A stretch of DNA of 64,000 bases from DASVRZ01 sp038230215 (GTDB lineage Bacteria > Verrucomicrobiota > Verrucomicrobiia > Chthoniobacterales > DASVRZ01). The stretch covers positions 1 to 64,000 of the forward strand of contig JBBRNR010000008.1 in the NCBI GenBank assembly GCA_038230215.1, given 5' to 3'. The stretch's first letter is position 1; each line of letters begins with the position of its first letter. Shown in pieces: positions 17,543 through 27,355 of this stretch. A model generated the notes under the pieces. That model made no database searches. It was not told the origin of the DNA and saw only the letters and a list, made by a program, of their open reading frames with translations. Made by a program: the position numbers and the translations under genes.

Positions 17543-18448
17543 ATGAATTCGTCTCCCGATTCCTCCCCCCGGCGAAAAGTGGGGCTGCGTCCGGGCAAGG
17601 GATGGAACAAGCGCAATTTTTTGATGGAGGTTTTCCTCCCGACGCTTCTGGCAAAACGCGAGGGCGTGCAGGAGCCGGTGTCGTTCCCGGAGTTGAAGGA
17701 GAATGAAATCGGCATCACTTGGATCGGGCACGCGTCGTTCCTCATCCAGGCGGCCGGATTGAACATCCTGATCGACCCCAACTGGGCGAGCTGGCTGAAA
17801 GTGGTCAAGCGGATCAAACATCCAGGTGTCCATTTACAAGATCTGCCCGATATCGATCTCGTCCTCGTCACACACGCGCATTTCGATCATTTGGATCGGA
17901 AAAGTCTCCGCGCTGTGGCGGCAGACCAGCCGATTGTGGTGCCGTTCGAGGTCGGAAATCTAGTCCACGACCTTGGCTTCAACAAAGTCCACGAGTTGCA
18001 TTACTGGGAGAAAATGACGCATGGGCCGCTGGAAATCTCGCTCACGCCCTGCCACCACTGGGGCGCAAGGATGTTGCACGATTCGCACAGGGGCTTTGGT
18101 GGATTCCACATCAAAATCGGTGACCGGAGCATCTTTCACTGTGGCGACACGGCCTATTTCGATGGGTTTGCGGAGATCGGCGAGCGGTGCCCCATCGAAA
18201 TCGCGCTACTCCCGATTGGCGCCTACGATCCGCCGAGCGGGCGCGAGGTGCACATGAACCCCGAGGAGGCGGTGCAGGCATTTCAAGAGCTGGGCGCGAG
18301 GACGTTGATCCCGATGCATTACGGGAGTTTTCGGCTGAGTTACGAGCCAGTGAACGAGCCGCCGGAGCGGTTGCTGCAAGAGGCGAGTCGCATGGGTATC
18401 GCAGAAAAAGTCTGCATCATGCGTGAGGGATGTCCGATGGTGTTTTGA
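17543..18448 (+). CDS. Metallo-beta-lactamase-fold hydrolase (UlaG/NAPE-PLD type)
   Basis: 301 residues. The fold is marked by ITWIGHASFLIQAAGLNILIDP, VTHAHFDHLDRKSL (H-x-H-x-D-H), PCHHWGARM, FHCGDTAYFDGF and a late PMHYGSF. This arrangement, beginning with W-x-G-H-A, is the branch containing UlaG lactonase and NAPE phospholipase D rather than classic beta-lactamases. No signal peptide, so cytoplasmic. The substrate cannot be told. It shares a short divergent promoter region with the cyclo-ligase/thiD operon. Confidence 0.88.
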   Translation: MNSSPDSSPRRKVGLRPGKGWNKRNFLMEVFLPTLLAKREGVQEPVSFPELKENEIGITWIGHASFLIQAAGLNILIDPNWASWLKVVKRIKHPGVHLQDLPDIDLVLVTHAHFDHLDRKSLRAVAADQPIVVPFEVGNLVHDLGFNKVHELHYWEKMTHGPLEISLTPCHHWGARMLHDSHRGFGGFHIKIGDRSIFHCGDTAYFDGFAEIGERCPIEIALLPIGAYDPPSGREVHMNPEEAVQAFQELGARTLIPMHYGSFRLSYEPVNEPPERLLQEASRMGIAEKVCIMREGCPMVF

Positions 18449-18475
18449 TTCGGGCAGCGGGGAGCAGGAAAGGTT

Positions 18476-21400
18476 TTAATCCGTAGCTGGGAGGGCCGTG
18501 CCTGCAGGCGCGCTTGGAGCCACAAGTCCGGCTGGCAACGAGGAAGAGCCGTCTGTCTTTTCCACGATCCGGATGAACAAACTGGTTTTCCCATTGACTA
18601 ACGCCATCGGCACCCGGCTTTCGACGAGTTCGTAGCCGGGCACGTCGGGTTGAGTTAGGGTTGTTTCAGGGGTAAACGTGGTCCAGCCCGTCAGGTCGGA
18701 GGAGTATTGGTAAATGTAAGTGACTCCATACTGGGCAGCGTTGGTCAGCTGAAAGTGATCAAAGCGAAATTCTCCCTGTGGATTCAGACTCAGCATGAGC
18801 AGATGTCGCGCGGTGTCATTCACTCCAGGCTGGCCGCCATCGAGCCATTCGGCGAGATTGCTGCTGCCATCGGCATCGGGATCGGCGCCAGGCGCGTTGT
18901 CAGGGCTGTTGAGACCGGAGTTTAAGGCGTATTGCGAGGACAGGGCATTGGCGAGCGGATAGGGCTGGATCGCCAGGTTATCCAGCTTCACATAACTGAC
19001 AGCGGGGGCCGTCACCCGGGTGCTTAACCCAATGTAGTTGGCGTTATTGTTCTGCCAGGTAAAGGTTCGGGAAGGATCCGTGTTTCCCGAGTTGAGATTC
19101 ACGACCTTGCCATCGAGGAAAACAGTCACCTTGACATCGCTCCCCGCGGCAAAGCCCGCAGTCGTGAAACTCGCAAGCAACGTGCCGCTATTCTTGTCAG
19201 TCGGGACACTCACCTGGAGGACACCGTGGCTCCACATTTTCACGTTGCCGAAGTAGTCGAGCTCCACAAAGCAATCAGCCACGCCCAGGTTGACTCCATT
19301 TCCCCGGAAGGAACCGGGGCTGGCAATGTCGGCGCCAGCAGCCGCTTCCGCCTGAGTCAGGCCCACGGCAAATCCGGCGTAACAGTTGGAGTCCGGTGTA
19401 AAGGCGTTGATGTCGTCGATGCGCATTTGCACCGAGAACCCGCCCGCGCTGGTGATGGCTGGGTCGATGAAGTTATGCTTCAACCCATTCTCACTCGTTT
19501 CGCCGCCGACGCTCATCTGGAGACCGTTGCCGGTGACTGTAATCGAACCTGCGCCAGCAGCTTGATACCCCTGATAATAAGTCTGATTGACGCCCATCGA
19601 GGGAAGCAGGGTGCCCGACATCCCGGTGGCGCTGGCATCGGTGCTGGTATTGTTGGGGCGGTTAAAGTTGTCCACAAACAAGTCCGAGCTAATCGGAGCG
19701 GGACTGATCTGTGGCGGCACGAAGGAGGTGAGCGAATAACTCAGGGGCAGGCCGACATTCGCCTCCCACGCGTTCCAGGCGTCGATCATGCTGGCCAAGA
19801 CGACCGGTTGGCTCGCGACCTGATTGTTCAGTTCGCTCGGATCGGACACCATATTGTAAAGCTCCAGTTGGTTGGATGGCGAGCTGCCGTCCGTGAAAGT
19901 GAAGTTCTTGGTAACGAGCTTCCAGTTTCCCCTGTAATAGGCGCGGTTTTTCTCGTGCTCACAACCCAGATCACGGATGGGCAGCTTGGCTCCTGCAAAA
20001 GTCGGCTTGAGACTAATCCCTTGCAGCGGTATGACGGGGTGCCCATTGAACGTTGTTGGCCGGGCCGCGCCAGTGATGTCAGCAACGGTGGCCATGATGT
20101 CGATGATGTGGCCACGCTCATCCGTCCAAGTTCCTTTGACCGAGTCTGCCATGCCAGCGGGCCAGCTCACCACCATGGGCGAACGGATACCGCCGTTGTG
20201 GTCAAAATGCTTGTAGAGGCGGAAAGGCACATTGCTGACATTGGCCCAAGCTCCGCCTTGAGTGACGCGAGCGTATTTGGAGGAGGAAATTCCGAGCGCA
20301 TCAAAAGCTGACTTGGGCTGGCCCAGGGCTGACAGATCTGTAGTGACCCATGGAGTGAAGTCGGATGCATCGCTGTTACCAAATTCGCCGCCCTCGTAAT
20401 TCGCGCCGTTGTCGCTGAGGATAAAGATAAGGGTGTTGTCGAACTGGCCCAGTTCCTTCAGTCGCGTGACCACCTTGCCGATGTTCTGGTCGTCCAACTC
20501 GATCATCGAGGCATACACCGCCTCCCTTCGCGCAAGATCATCGCGCTGGGCCTGGCTCAACGTGCTCCAGTCATCGATGTATTTTTCCACACCGCTGCCG
20601 CTCGGAGTCTCCGATCCGCTCTTGGGCGAAAGCGCGGTACCTGGCTTGAGCGCGCCCATGGCTAACTGGCGCTCATAAGTCTGCTCTCGGATCACGTCCC
20701 ATCCGTCTTCGTAATGAATAATATCCGCGTCGCCAGGATTTGGGTCAGCAACATCGGTGTATTTGTTAGCCAACCCCCCTGGCCCATTTACCGGCCAGTG
20801 CGGGGCGTTGAACGGCATGTAAATAAAGAACGGACGGGCACCGTTGTGGGTCACGAAAGTATTGTTTACGAAATCCACGCAGTAATCGCCGATGGCATCC
20901 GAGTAATGAAATTGGCGGGACGGGCCGTAGATGCGCTCAGGAATTTCGGTCGAAACGAGGTTAAAGTCGCTTTCCACCCAGTATCCAAAAGTCCCGGTGG
21001 TGTTCGCGCCAGAAGCCTTCGTTCCCAATCCAAAATTATGTTCAAACCCGCGCGCGGAAGACAATTTGTCCGCAGTGGTGCCGATATGCCACTTACCCGC
21101 ATGGTAGGTGCGATAACCCGCGCTGCCAAACTGGCCGGTTGAACCCAGCAGTTCGGGAATAGTGATGTTATTGTTGGAGCGAAGATCGGGGAGCCCTAGA
21201 GTCGGCGAACTGCCGACCTGCTGGGGATAGTTGCCTGTGAGTAACGCGCAGCGAGATGGCGAACAGCGAGCACAATTGTAAAACTCGCGAAAGCGCAATC
21301 CGCCGGCGGCGAGCGCATCGATGTTCGAGGTTTTGATCGGGCTGCCGTAGCAACCGAAATCTCCCCAGCCTGTGTCGTCATACAAGACCACGAGAACATT

Positions 21401-22729
21401 GGGCCGGGTGAGCGAGCCGACCGCCTGCTGATACACCGTCGTGGTAGCCGAGGTCACGGGTTGAGCGGCAGCATTGGAAATACTCAGGGTAAACACCGTG
21501 CTGCCGGACGTGCCGCTGACCACGGCTTGCACGCTGCTGGCACCGTTACTGGCCGGGCCAGTCTGACCGCCGGAGGGGTAGGTCACGGACCGGTTCGTGG
21601 TGATGGCGTAAGTGCAGTTCGCGGGCAGATTGGCCACTGTCCAGCCCAAGGTCACCGTCTTCGAGCCCGTAGCCGCGGAGACCGTGTCGGGCGACACCGT
21701 TAGCACCGGGGACGGGGGCAGATCCGTGCTGGAAATGACCAAGTCGATCGTAGAGGTGGCAACATTCTTCACCACGTCCGCAATGATGGAGCCTGTGCTC
21801 TTCACGGCAAAAGTCCCCGTGCCCGCAAGGGTGGTGTATTTAATCAACGGAAAGCGACCCGCGACGAATTTCGTGCCGGTGATATCGACTGTGTTCGTTC
21901 CTTTCAAAGTCAGAGTGCCGGTCGTAATGGTTTCCCACAGGGAGTTGCCATCGGGAAACATCAGGCCCACCGGCAGCGTGAAATTGCATTTCGCGCCGTT
22001 TACGGAGCCCAGAGCGAGACTGGAAATATTCAGCAAAGGCGCTGTCTCTGCTCGTGTGACGCTGAGGGTTGCCCCGTCGCTGACGGTAAAACTGCCACCG
22101 CCAGTCTGGGCAGAGGAGACCGTCAGCCGGCCCGCCGACACAGTGGTGGCTCCGCTGTACGTGTTCACGTTGGAAAGCGTTACGGCCCCGGTGCCTGTCT
22201 TGGTCAGGGCGAAAGCTCCCGTGATCGGGCGGTCGATGACTAAACTCCCCGTGCCATTGTGATCAATCACCAAGGGGCTTCCCAAAATGAGGCTGCCGAT
22301 GACGGTCGAACCCAGGGTGATATTGCCCGCGGCACCCGCGTTTACCGAGATGGAGGCATTGCCCGAGGCCGCGCTCAAGGTGAGAGTTTTGACGTTGCCC
22401 GCATTGTCATCGAGCCGTATGGCAAAGTTCGAGTCGGCGCTGGCGTTGAAAGTCAGCGACTGCACAATGCGATTACTGGCACCCAGATAGGCATTCAACT
22501 GGGAACTGCCAGCCTGGTAAAAGGTGAGGTCCGTCGCGGTGCCGAAAGTGACCGCGTTGCCCGCCCAGTTGCCGGTTTTATCCAGAGCTCCGACCGTAGC
22601 TGCAGCATCCGCCGCCCCTGTCCAGGTATAGGATACCGCGTAGCCTTGGGCGCAGAGCAATACCATCGCCGCAAAGACGGCCAGCTTTCTGAACGAGAAA
22701 CCGAGTGGAGGAAGTAAATTTCTTTTCAT
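18476..22729 (-). CDS. Very large secreted sulfatase with N-terminal autotransporter-type repeats
   Basis: 1417 residues. A signal peptide covers residues 1-31. Residues about 32-335 are beta-strand repeats (GTGAVTLSNVNTYSGATTVSAGRLTV is the PATR motif), typical of autotransporter passengers and verrucomicrobial surface proteins. An Ig-like segment follows (about 340-435). The sulfatase domain starts at RPNVLVVLYDDTGWGDFGC (443). C489 in C-S-P-S-R is the cysteine converted to formylglycine; DD451-452 are metal ligands and GKWHIG lies downstream. A concanavalin-like beta domain (about 1010-1200) and a C-terminal tail follow. The substrate is probably a sulfated polysaccharide (inference). Its ATG is 30 nt from a 21-nt repeat array. 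Confidence 0.88.
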   Translation of the reverse strand: MKRNLLPPLGFSFRKLAVFAAMVLLCAQGYAVSYTWTGAADAAATVGALDKTGNWAGNAVTFGTATDLTFYQAGSSQLNAYLGASNRIVQSLTFNASADSNFAIRLDDNAGNVKTLTLSAASGNASISVNAGAAGNITLGSTVIGSLILGSPLVIDHNGTGSLVIDRPITGAFALTKTGTGAVTLSNVNTYSGATTVSAGRLTVSSAQTGGGSFTVSDGATLSVTRAETAPLLNISSLALGSVNGAKCNFTLPVGLMFPDGNSLWETITTGTLTLKGTNTVDITGTKFVAGRFPLIKYTTLAGTGTFAVKSTGSIIADVVKNVATSTIDLVISSTDLPPSPVLTVSPDTVSAATGSKTVTLGWTVANLPANCTYAITTNRSVTYPSGGQTGPASNGASSVQAVVSGTSGSTVFTLSISNAAAQPVTSATTTVYQQAVGSLTRPNVLVVLYDDTGWGDFGCYGSPIKTSNIDALAAGGLRFREFYNCARCSPSRCALLTGNYPQQVGSSPTLGLPDLRSNNNITIPELLGSTGQFGSAGYRTYHAGKWHIGTTADKLSSARGFEHNFGLGTKASGANTTGTFGYWVESDFNLVSTEIPERIYGPSRQFHYSDAIGDYCVDFVNNTFVTHNGARPFFIYMPFNAPHWPVNGPGGLANKYTDVADPNPGDADIIHYEDGWDVIREQTYERQLAMGALKPGTALSPKSGSETPSGSGVEKYIDDWSTLSQAQRDDLARREAVYASMIELDDQNIGKVVTRLKELGQFDNTLIFILSDNGANYEGGEFGNSDASDFTPWVTTDLSALGQPKSAFDALGISSSKYARVTQGGAWANVSNVPFRLYKHFDHNGGIRSPMVVSWPAGMADSVKGTWTDERGHIIDIMATVADITGAARPTTFNGHPVIPLQGISLKPTFAGAKLPIRDLGCEHEKNRAYYRGNWKLVTKNFTFTDGSSPSNQLELYNMVSDPSELNNQVASQPVVLASMIDAWNAWEANVGLPLSYSLTSFVPPQISPAPISSDLFVDNFNRPNNTSTDASATGMSGTLLPSMGVNQTYYQGYQAAGAGSITVTGNGLQMSVGGETSENGLKHNFIDPAITSAGGFSVQMRIDDINAFTPDSNCYAGFAVGLTQAEAAAGADIASPGSFRGNGVNLGVADCFVELDYFGNVKMWSHGVLQVSVPTDKNSGTLLASFTTAGFAAGSDVKVTVFLDGKVVNLNSGNTDPSRTFTWQNNNANYIGLSTRVTAPAVSYVKLDNLAIQPYPLANALSSQYALNSGLNSPDNAPGADPDADGSSNLAEWLDGGQPGVNDTARHLLMLSLNPQGEFRFDHFQLTNAAQYGVTYIYQYSSDLTGWTTFTPETTLTQPDVPGYELVESRVPMALVNGKTSLFIRIVEKTDGSSSLPAGLVAPSAPAGTALPATD

Positions 22730-22759
22730 TTTAGAGAAGCAGGGCTGTTTTTTCTAGCT

Positions 22760-22885
22760 GGAAGCGGATTCACCGTAGCTGGAAGCGGTTTCACCACAGC
22801 TGTAAGCGGTTTCACCACAGCTGGAAGCGGTTTCACCACAGCTGGAAGCGGTTTCACCACAGCTGGAAGCGGTTTCACCACAGCT
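22760..22885 (+). repeat. Array A: six tandem 21-nt units
   Basis: Six uninterrupted units begin at 22760, 22781, 22802, 22823, 22844 and 22865. Each has GGAA (GTAA in the third), then GCGGT/A, TTCAC, four bases and GCT. Three units are identical, so this array looks recently amplified or homogenised. It matches array B at GGAA (1-4), TCAC (11-14) and GCT (19-21). Repeat sense is plus; the sulfatase starts at 22729 on the minus strand, so the array occupies its upstream region in antisense. Confidence 0.95.
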
Positions 22886-23230
22886 GTCCTTCCAGCGGTC
22901 TGAGGTGGACTCCAGAGGCGGCGGCGTAAGATTAGCGGCACAAAGTCGGGAGGAGAAAAGCATGGGGAGAAGGTGCTGCGCGGCAGTTGATGTGACCCCC
23001 ATTTTGTCAATTAAAACGAGTTCTGCCGGGGAAAACAGTCACAGATGTTCACTCTCCGTCAACGAGTTTTTGCGAGTTATGCCTTCGACCCCCATCCTGC
23101 TGCTCTCCGTCCGAGGCGCAGATTGTTGCACCTGGAAATGAGAGTGTCAGGGAAAGTGGCACTTCCCATTTACGGTAGTGCGCGAGCCTTACCAGAAGAA
23201 ATAACGGGAATAACGCGGCCTCTGAGCTGC
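22886..23230. other. Intergenic gap after array A with no recognised gene
   Basis: 345 nt between the array and the end of the topoisomerase gene. Only short frames without family resemblance are present, and I saw no hairpin terminator or RNA. In the sense direction of the array no approximately 250-codon gene follows, unlike arrays B and C. Confidence 0.5.
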
Positions 23231-25807
23231 TTATTTTTTACCGGTGCGAGCCAGTTTGGGCTTGGCGGCCCTGGCCTTTGGCTTGGGTTTGGCCTTCATG
23301 CCGGCTGCGGCTGCGGCAGCGGGCTGGCCGGGGACGCGGGCAAAAGGCTTGTGGGTTGGCTTGGGTTTGAAGCCTTTGCGCTCCTCAAATTCGAAATTGA
23401 CCTTGCTGCCTTCGAGTTTGAGGAAGGCAGAGAAAGGTTTGCCTTTTTTGCTGATGAAACGCTTGAAGAGGTCGGTCTTGCCTTCGCGGAAAATCTTCAC
23501 CGCCTGCTCGGCGGGGATGTTTTGCTGGAGGATTTGTTTGCCCATGCGAATGGTCGTTTCGCCTTCTTTCTCGGGGACACAGAAATAGTTGGTCTCGGTT
23601 TCGTAGATTTTGCCGAGTTCAGTTTCGCCCAGGAGTTTGGCAGTGGTGAGGTCGGGAGCACCGTCGGCGTCGGCTTTCGGGAAGTCGAAGGTGGCTTTGC
23701 AGTCCTCGTCGAGAATGATGCTGGCGGCGAATTTGCGGCCCATTTTGCTGACGAATCCTTCCAAGGGGCCGACGCGGCGGGTGGTGAGGAGTTGTTCGAC
23801 CTCTTTCGGCTCAAATTCGCGGCCGGCGACGCCTTTCCAGATGCGCAGCTGGCAACTGGCGCAGGTCCAGGTGCGGTAATCCTCTTTGAAAGGGCCGCCG
23901 CCGCATTTCGGGCAAACGACGTCGAGCGTAAGGTAGGTGCCTTCGATCGGTTCGTCGCCGAAGCCTTTCACCTTGTCCACAAGGTCCTGGGTGAGATGCC
24001 GGATGCCGCTCATAAACTCGACGCGCGAAAGACGGCCGACTTCCATTTCCTTCAGACGAAACTCCCATTCGCCGGTGAGTTCGGGCTTGGTGAGCACGTC
24101 GGCTTTGAGGTTTTTCAGGAGAGTGATGACAGAGATGCCTTTGCTGGTGGCGATGAGTTCGCGTCCGCGTCGTTCCAAATACCCCTCGTAAAGCAGCCCT
24201 TCTATAATAGAAGCGCGAGTCGCCGGAGTGCCGAGGCCTTTTTCGCGCATGGCTTCGCGGAGTTCGTCGTCGTCGATGAGTTTGCCCGCGCCTTCCATGG
24301 CGCTGAGGAGAGTGGCTTCGTTGTAACGCGCCGGGGGGCGAGTCATGTTTTCTTTGACTTCGATCTGCTCGACGTCGGCGGATTCGCCTTTTTTGACGGG
24401 GACGAGAGCTTTGCTGGTTTCGTCGCCTTCGGCTTTTTCCGACTCCGCTTCTTTGCCATAAACAGCCATCCAACCCGGGTCGATGATGATTTTTCCGTTG
24501 GTGGCAAATTTCTCCTCTTCGACAGTGGTGACGCGATGGGTGATCTCGAATTGGGCCGCCGGATAGAAAACCGCAATGAGGCGGCGGCTGACCATTTCGT
24601 AGATTTTCATCTGGAGATCGTCGAGGCCCTTGGGCGAGTTGCCGGTGGGGACGATGGCAAAGTGGTCGGAGACTTTCGCGTTGTTAAAGATGCGTTTGTT
24701 CGGATGCACCCAGCCGTTTTTGAGGGCTTTTTCGGCATGTCCGGCGAGTTCGCGTGACTCGAAGTTGGCGAAAACGCCTTTGACGTTGCCGATGTAGTCC
24801 TCGGGCAAATAACGCGAGTCGGTGCGGGGATAGGTGAGAACCTTATGGCGCTCGTAGAGGGCTTGGGCGATCTGGAGCGTGCGATTCGCAGGCAGGCCGA
24901 AACGGGAGTTGGCCTCGCGCTGCAACGTCGTCAGATCGTAAAGCTGCGGCGAAATCTGGCTCGTCGGCTTCTTTTCTTCCTCAATGGTCCCGATTTTTCC
25001 GGCGCATTTGGCTTGAATCGCCTCGGCTTGATCACGGGTCCAGATGCGTTCGGCCTTGCCTTCTTCGTCCGCACCTTTCTTGAAACCCGGGTCAAACCAC
25101 CGACCGCGATAGCTCCCTGACTCGACTCCAAAATCCCCGAAGACTTCGAAATACGGGCGCTCCTTGAAGTTGCGAATCTTTTCCTCGCGCTCGACGAGGA
25201 TGGCGAGCGTCGGCGTTTGCACACGACCCGCTGTCGTTTTCTGAAAGCCGCCGATTTTCGAGTTGAACGCCGTCAGCGCGCGAGTCGAATTGATCCCGAC
25301 CAGCCAGTCGCTTTCCGATCTGGAAACTGCCGCATCGGCCAGCGGTTGCATCTGCGTTTCCGTGCGGAGTTTGGAGAAAGCCTCTTTGATCGCACCCGGC
25401 GTCATCGACTGGAGCCAGAGTCGTTGGGTGGGCTTGGTCGTGCCCGAGGCCGTGACGATGTTGCGAAAAATCAGCTCGCCCTCACGGCCGGCGTCGCAGG
25501 CATTGATGATGAGTTCGATGTCTTTGCGCTTGATGAGGCGCTTGAGAACGTTCAGTCGGCTGGTCGTTTTCTCAATGGGACGCAAAGCAAATTCAGCGGG
25601 TAGCACGGGTAGATTGACGAGACTCCATTTGCCGCGTTTCACTTCCACTCCCTCGGGAGCGCACAACTCCAACAAATGCCCAATCGCTGACGAGACAACG
25701 TATTCATCATTTTCAAACCAGTCCGCCTCTTTTTGCAATTTGCCGATGACCTTGGCGATGTCGCCTGCCACAGACGGTTTTTCGGCGATGATGAGAGTTT
25801 TGCCCAT
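23231..25807 (-). CDS. topB: DNA topoisomerase III-type (type IA)
   Basis: 858 residues from ATG 25807 (MGKTLIIAEKPSVAGDIAKVIG). Cuts and rejoins one DNA strand. The TOPRIM domain has E9 and INACDAGREGELIF (D-x-D/E type acid cluster). The catalytic tyrosine is Y326 in VLTYPRTDSRYLP. SRSESDWLVGINSTRALT and TAGRVQTPTLAILVERE are the type IA core. A CPKCGGGPF...CASC zinc ribbon and two Topo-C repeats (FISKKGKPFSAFLKLEG) follow, then a lysine/alanine-rich tail, which may aid DNA binding. Starts further upstream would add an unrelated leader. Confidence 0.92.
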   Translation of the reverse strand: MGKTLIIAEKPSVAGDIAKVIGKLQKEADWFENDEYVVSSAIGHLLELCAPEGVEVKRGKWSLVNLPVLPAEFALRPIEKTTSRLNVLKRLIKRKDIELIINACDAGREGELIFRNIVTASGTTKPTQRLWLQSMTPGAIKEAFSKLRTETQMQPLADAAVSRSESDWLVGINSTRALTAFNSKIGGFQKTTAGRVQTPTLAILVEREEKIRNFKERPYFEVFGDFGVESGSYRGRWFDPGFKKGADEEGKAERIWTRDQAEAIQAKCAGKIGTIEEEKKPTSQISPQLYDLTTLQREANSRFGLPANRTLQIAQALYERHKVLTYPRTDSRYLPEDYIGNVKGVFANFESRELAGHAEKALKNGWVHPNKRIFNNAKVSDHFAIVPTGNSPKGLDDLQMKIYEMVSRRLIAVFYPAAQFEITHRVTTVEEEKFATNGKIIIDPGWMAVYGKEAESEKAEGDETSKALVPVKKGESADVEQIEVKENMTRPPARYNEATLLSAMEGAGKLIDDDELREAMREKGLGTPATRASIIEGLLYEGYLERRGRELIATSKGISVITLLKNLKADVLTKPELTGEWEFRLKEMEVGRLSRVEFMSGIRHLTQDLVDKVKGFGDEPIEGTYLTLDVVCPKCGGGPFKEDYRTWTCASCQLRIWKGVAGREFEPKEVEQLLTTRRVGPLEGFVSKMGRKFAASIILDEDCKATFDFPKADADGAPDLTTAKLLGETELGKIYETETNYFCVPEKEGETTIRMGKQILQQNIPAEQAVKIFREGKTDLFKRFISKKGKPFSAFLKLEGSKVNFEFEERKGFKPKPTHKPFARVPGQPAAAAAAGMKAKPKPKARAAKPKLARTGKK

Positions 25808-25928
25808 GGGAGTTGGATTGGTATCTGGAAAGAAAAAGCGGCATCCCTGTCTTGCCGACACGAAGCCGCACACGTTTAATCGCTGCCGGGGAAGGTTGCA
25901 AATTTCAATTTCGCCCACACCTTTCCCG

Positions 25929-26762
25929 ATGCCTCCCCTGTTTCTCGTTCTTCTCAGCGCGGTTTTTCTGGTTCTCCCGCTCGCCGCACAAGAGAGCGAT
26001 CCCGCCGCGCTGGCCCTTTTCGACGCCGCTCTCGCCAAGATCGAGACCCGCGCCGTTCCGCTCCGCAAATGGCAATATCGCCAGACGCTCACGACGCATC
26101 AGCTTGACGATGACGGCCAGGTGACGGCCACAGGAATGTGGAAATCCATCTTTCGTCCCGGCGACAAAGACCCGATCGAATATGTCTCGGAAGAGCTACA
26201 GGGCATGCTGACTTTTTTCCACAAAGACCCGGAGAAGAGCACCGACAAAACGGCGAAACCCGTCGCCCCTGAATCCACTGCAACTCCTGTGGACGACAAC
26301 GCCGAGGGCGATTCGTCGTCCAACATCCGCGTCGATTCGCTGGCCGATGCCGTCCGCAAATATTCCCTGCGAGACCGCTACCTCTGGACCTGTCTGCCCG
26401 ATGAAAAAGCCGCTGGTGAGGCGTCTGCCGTCATCGCCTTCAAACCCAAACCCGGCTTGCCGATTAAGACCCGCGAGCAGCGTTTCTTCTCACAACTTGG
26501 CGGGAAAATCTGGATCAGCCGCCAGGACTTTACCGTCCTAAAATCCGAGGGCGCACTGCTTGATCCATATCGCCTTTTCTGGATCATCGCCCGCATCACC
26601 AAGCTGGAATTCAACTATGAAGTCGAGTCCAGCCCGGCCAACCGCCTCCTCCGGAAAAGCCAGGCCAGCGCCGAGACCGTGGTTTCCTTTCCCTTCAAGA
26701 GCGTCCGCCAAAAGCACTGGCTGGCAGTAGAGAAATTTGAGTCGCGCACGCCGCGCAAATAA
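25929..26762 (+). CDS. Secreted hypothetical protein (outer-membrane lipoprotein-sorting-like)
   Basis: 277 residues from ATG 25929, with a signal peptide (MPPLFLVLLSAVFLVLPLAAQ). The body has KIETRAVPLRKWQYRQTLTTHQLDDDGQVTATGMWKSIFRPG, then an acidic linker (about 105-130), then QLGGKIWISRQDFTVLKSEGAL and ITKLEFNYEV. The strand pattern of W-I-S-x-x-D-x-x-V-x-K is reminiscent of LolA/LolB-fold periplasmic proteins, but the match is weak. Divergent from topB with 121 nt between. No function assigned. Confidence 0.6.
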   Translation: MPPLFLVLLSAVFLVLPLAAQESDPAALALFDAALAKIETRAVPLRKWQYRQTLTTHQLDDDGQVTATGMWKSIFRPGDKDPIEYVSEELQGMLTFFHKDPEKSTDKTAKPVAPESTATPVDDNAEGDSSSNIRVDSLADAVRKYSLRDRYLWTCLPDEKAAGEASAVIAFKPKPGLPIKTREQRFFSQLGGKIWISRQDFTVLKSEGALLDPYRLFWIIARITKLEFNYEVESSPANRLLRKSQASAETVVSFPFKSVRQKHWLAVEKFESRTPRK

Positions 26763-26775
26763 CGATCCACCCGGC

Positions 26776-27315
26776 TCAGAAGTGGTTCATTTTCTCCAGC
26801 GGGAAGATGTAGGTCAGCCGGTCCCAAGCCGCCTTGGCAGCGGGCCGTGCCTCTTCCCAAGGCAAATGCGCCAGGCCGCCGTGATTATCGTAATAAAGAA
26901 TGAGGTCGGGCTCGGCCTGCTGGAAGCTTTCTCCGGGAGTGTAATTGTTATAGCCAGCACGATAGGCAGGCTCGTAATCCATATAAGAGGAGCCGGGTTT
27001 CACGAAAGCCTGGTCGCCGTGATGCTTCATCCAATACTCGGGCTCGGCGCTGGGATCGACAAGCTCGCCGCCAATCTTGCCAGCCAGCGTGCCCACGGTG
27101 CCGCCGATGGCAGCGCCTATTAGGGCACCCACGGGTCCGGCCACGACGCTGCCGATGAAAGTGCCGCCAACCAAGCCGACCACGCCGCCGGCTTTTTTCT
27201 GTAACTGATGCGACGGGTCTGTCACCGGACAGTGTTTGTAATCAAGCGAGTCTGCGTCGGCCAAAGTCTCGGCATCGGGCTTAAAATCGTCAGCGGGATT
27301 TAAATCAGGAGTCAT
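26776..27315 (-). CDS. Glycine-zipper protein of unknown function
   Basis: 179 residues. Residues 42-87 are a glycine zipper (GGVVGLVGGTFIGSVVAGPVGALIGAAIGGTVGTLAGKIGGEL) that could form a membrane hairpin. The acidic N-terminus includes KHCPVTDPSHQLQ. The C-terminal half has YEPAYRAGYNNYTPGESFQQAEPDLILYY and WEEARPAAKAAWDRL, a Y-x-x-A-Y/W-E-x-A-x-x-A-W-x-R pattern seen in several stress-associated small proteins. Function unknown; architecture resembles the protein at 7362-7907 only in its zipper. Confidence 0.65.
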   Translation of the reverse strand: MTPDLNPADDFKPDAETLADADSLDYKHCPVTDPSHQLQKKAGGVVGLVGGTFIGSVVAGPVGALIGAAIGGTVGTLAGKIGGELVDPSAEPEYWMKHHGDQAFVKPGSSYMDYEPAYRAGYNNYTPGESFQQAEPDLILYYDNHGGLAHLPWEEARPAAKAAWDRLTYIFPLEKMNHF

Positions 27316-27355
27316 GCTTAGATTTCGCCTTTGCCGACTGATCGGATGTGGAAAG

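Noticed and set aside
22760..22885. CRISPR array
   Set aside because: The 21-nt units are contiguous with no repeat/spacer alternation, and no cas gene is present. The same holds for arrays B and C.
23045..24757. 570-codon frame antisense to topoisomerase III
   Set aside because: Phenylalanine- and glutamate-rich mirror of the topoisomerase codons; no family resemblance.
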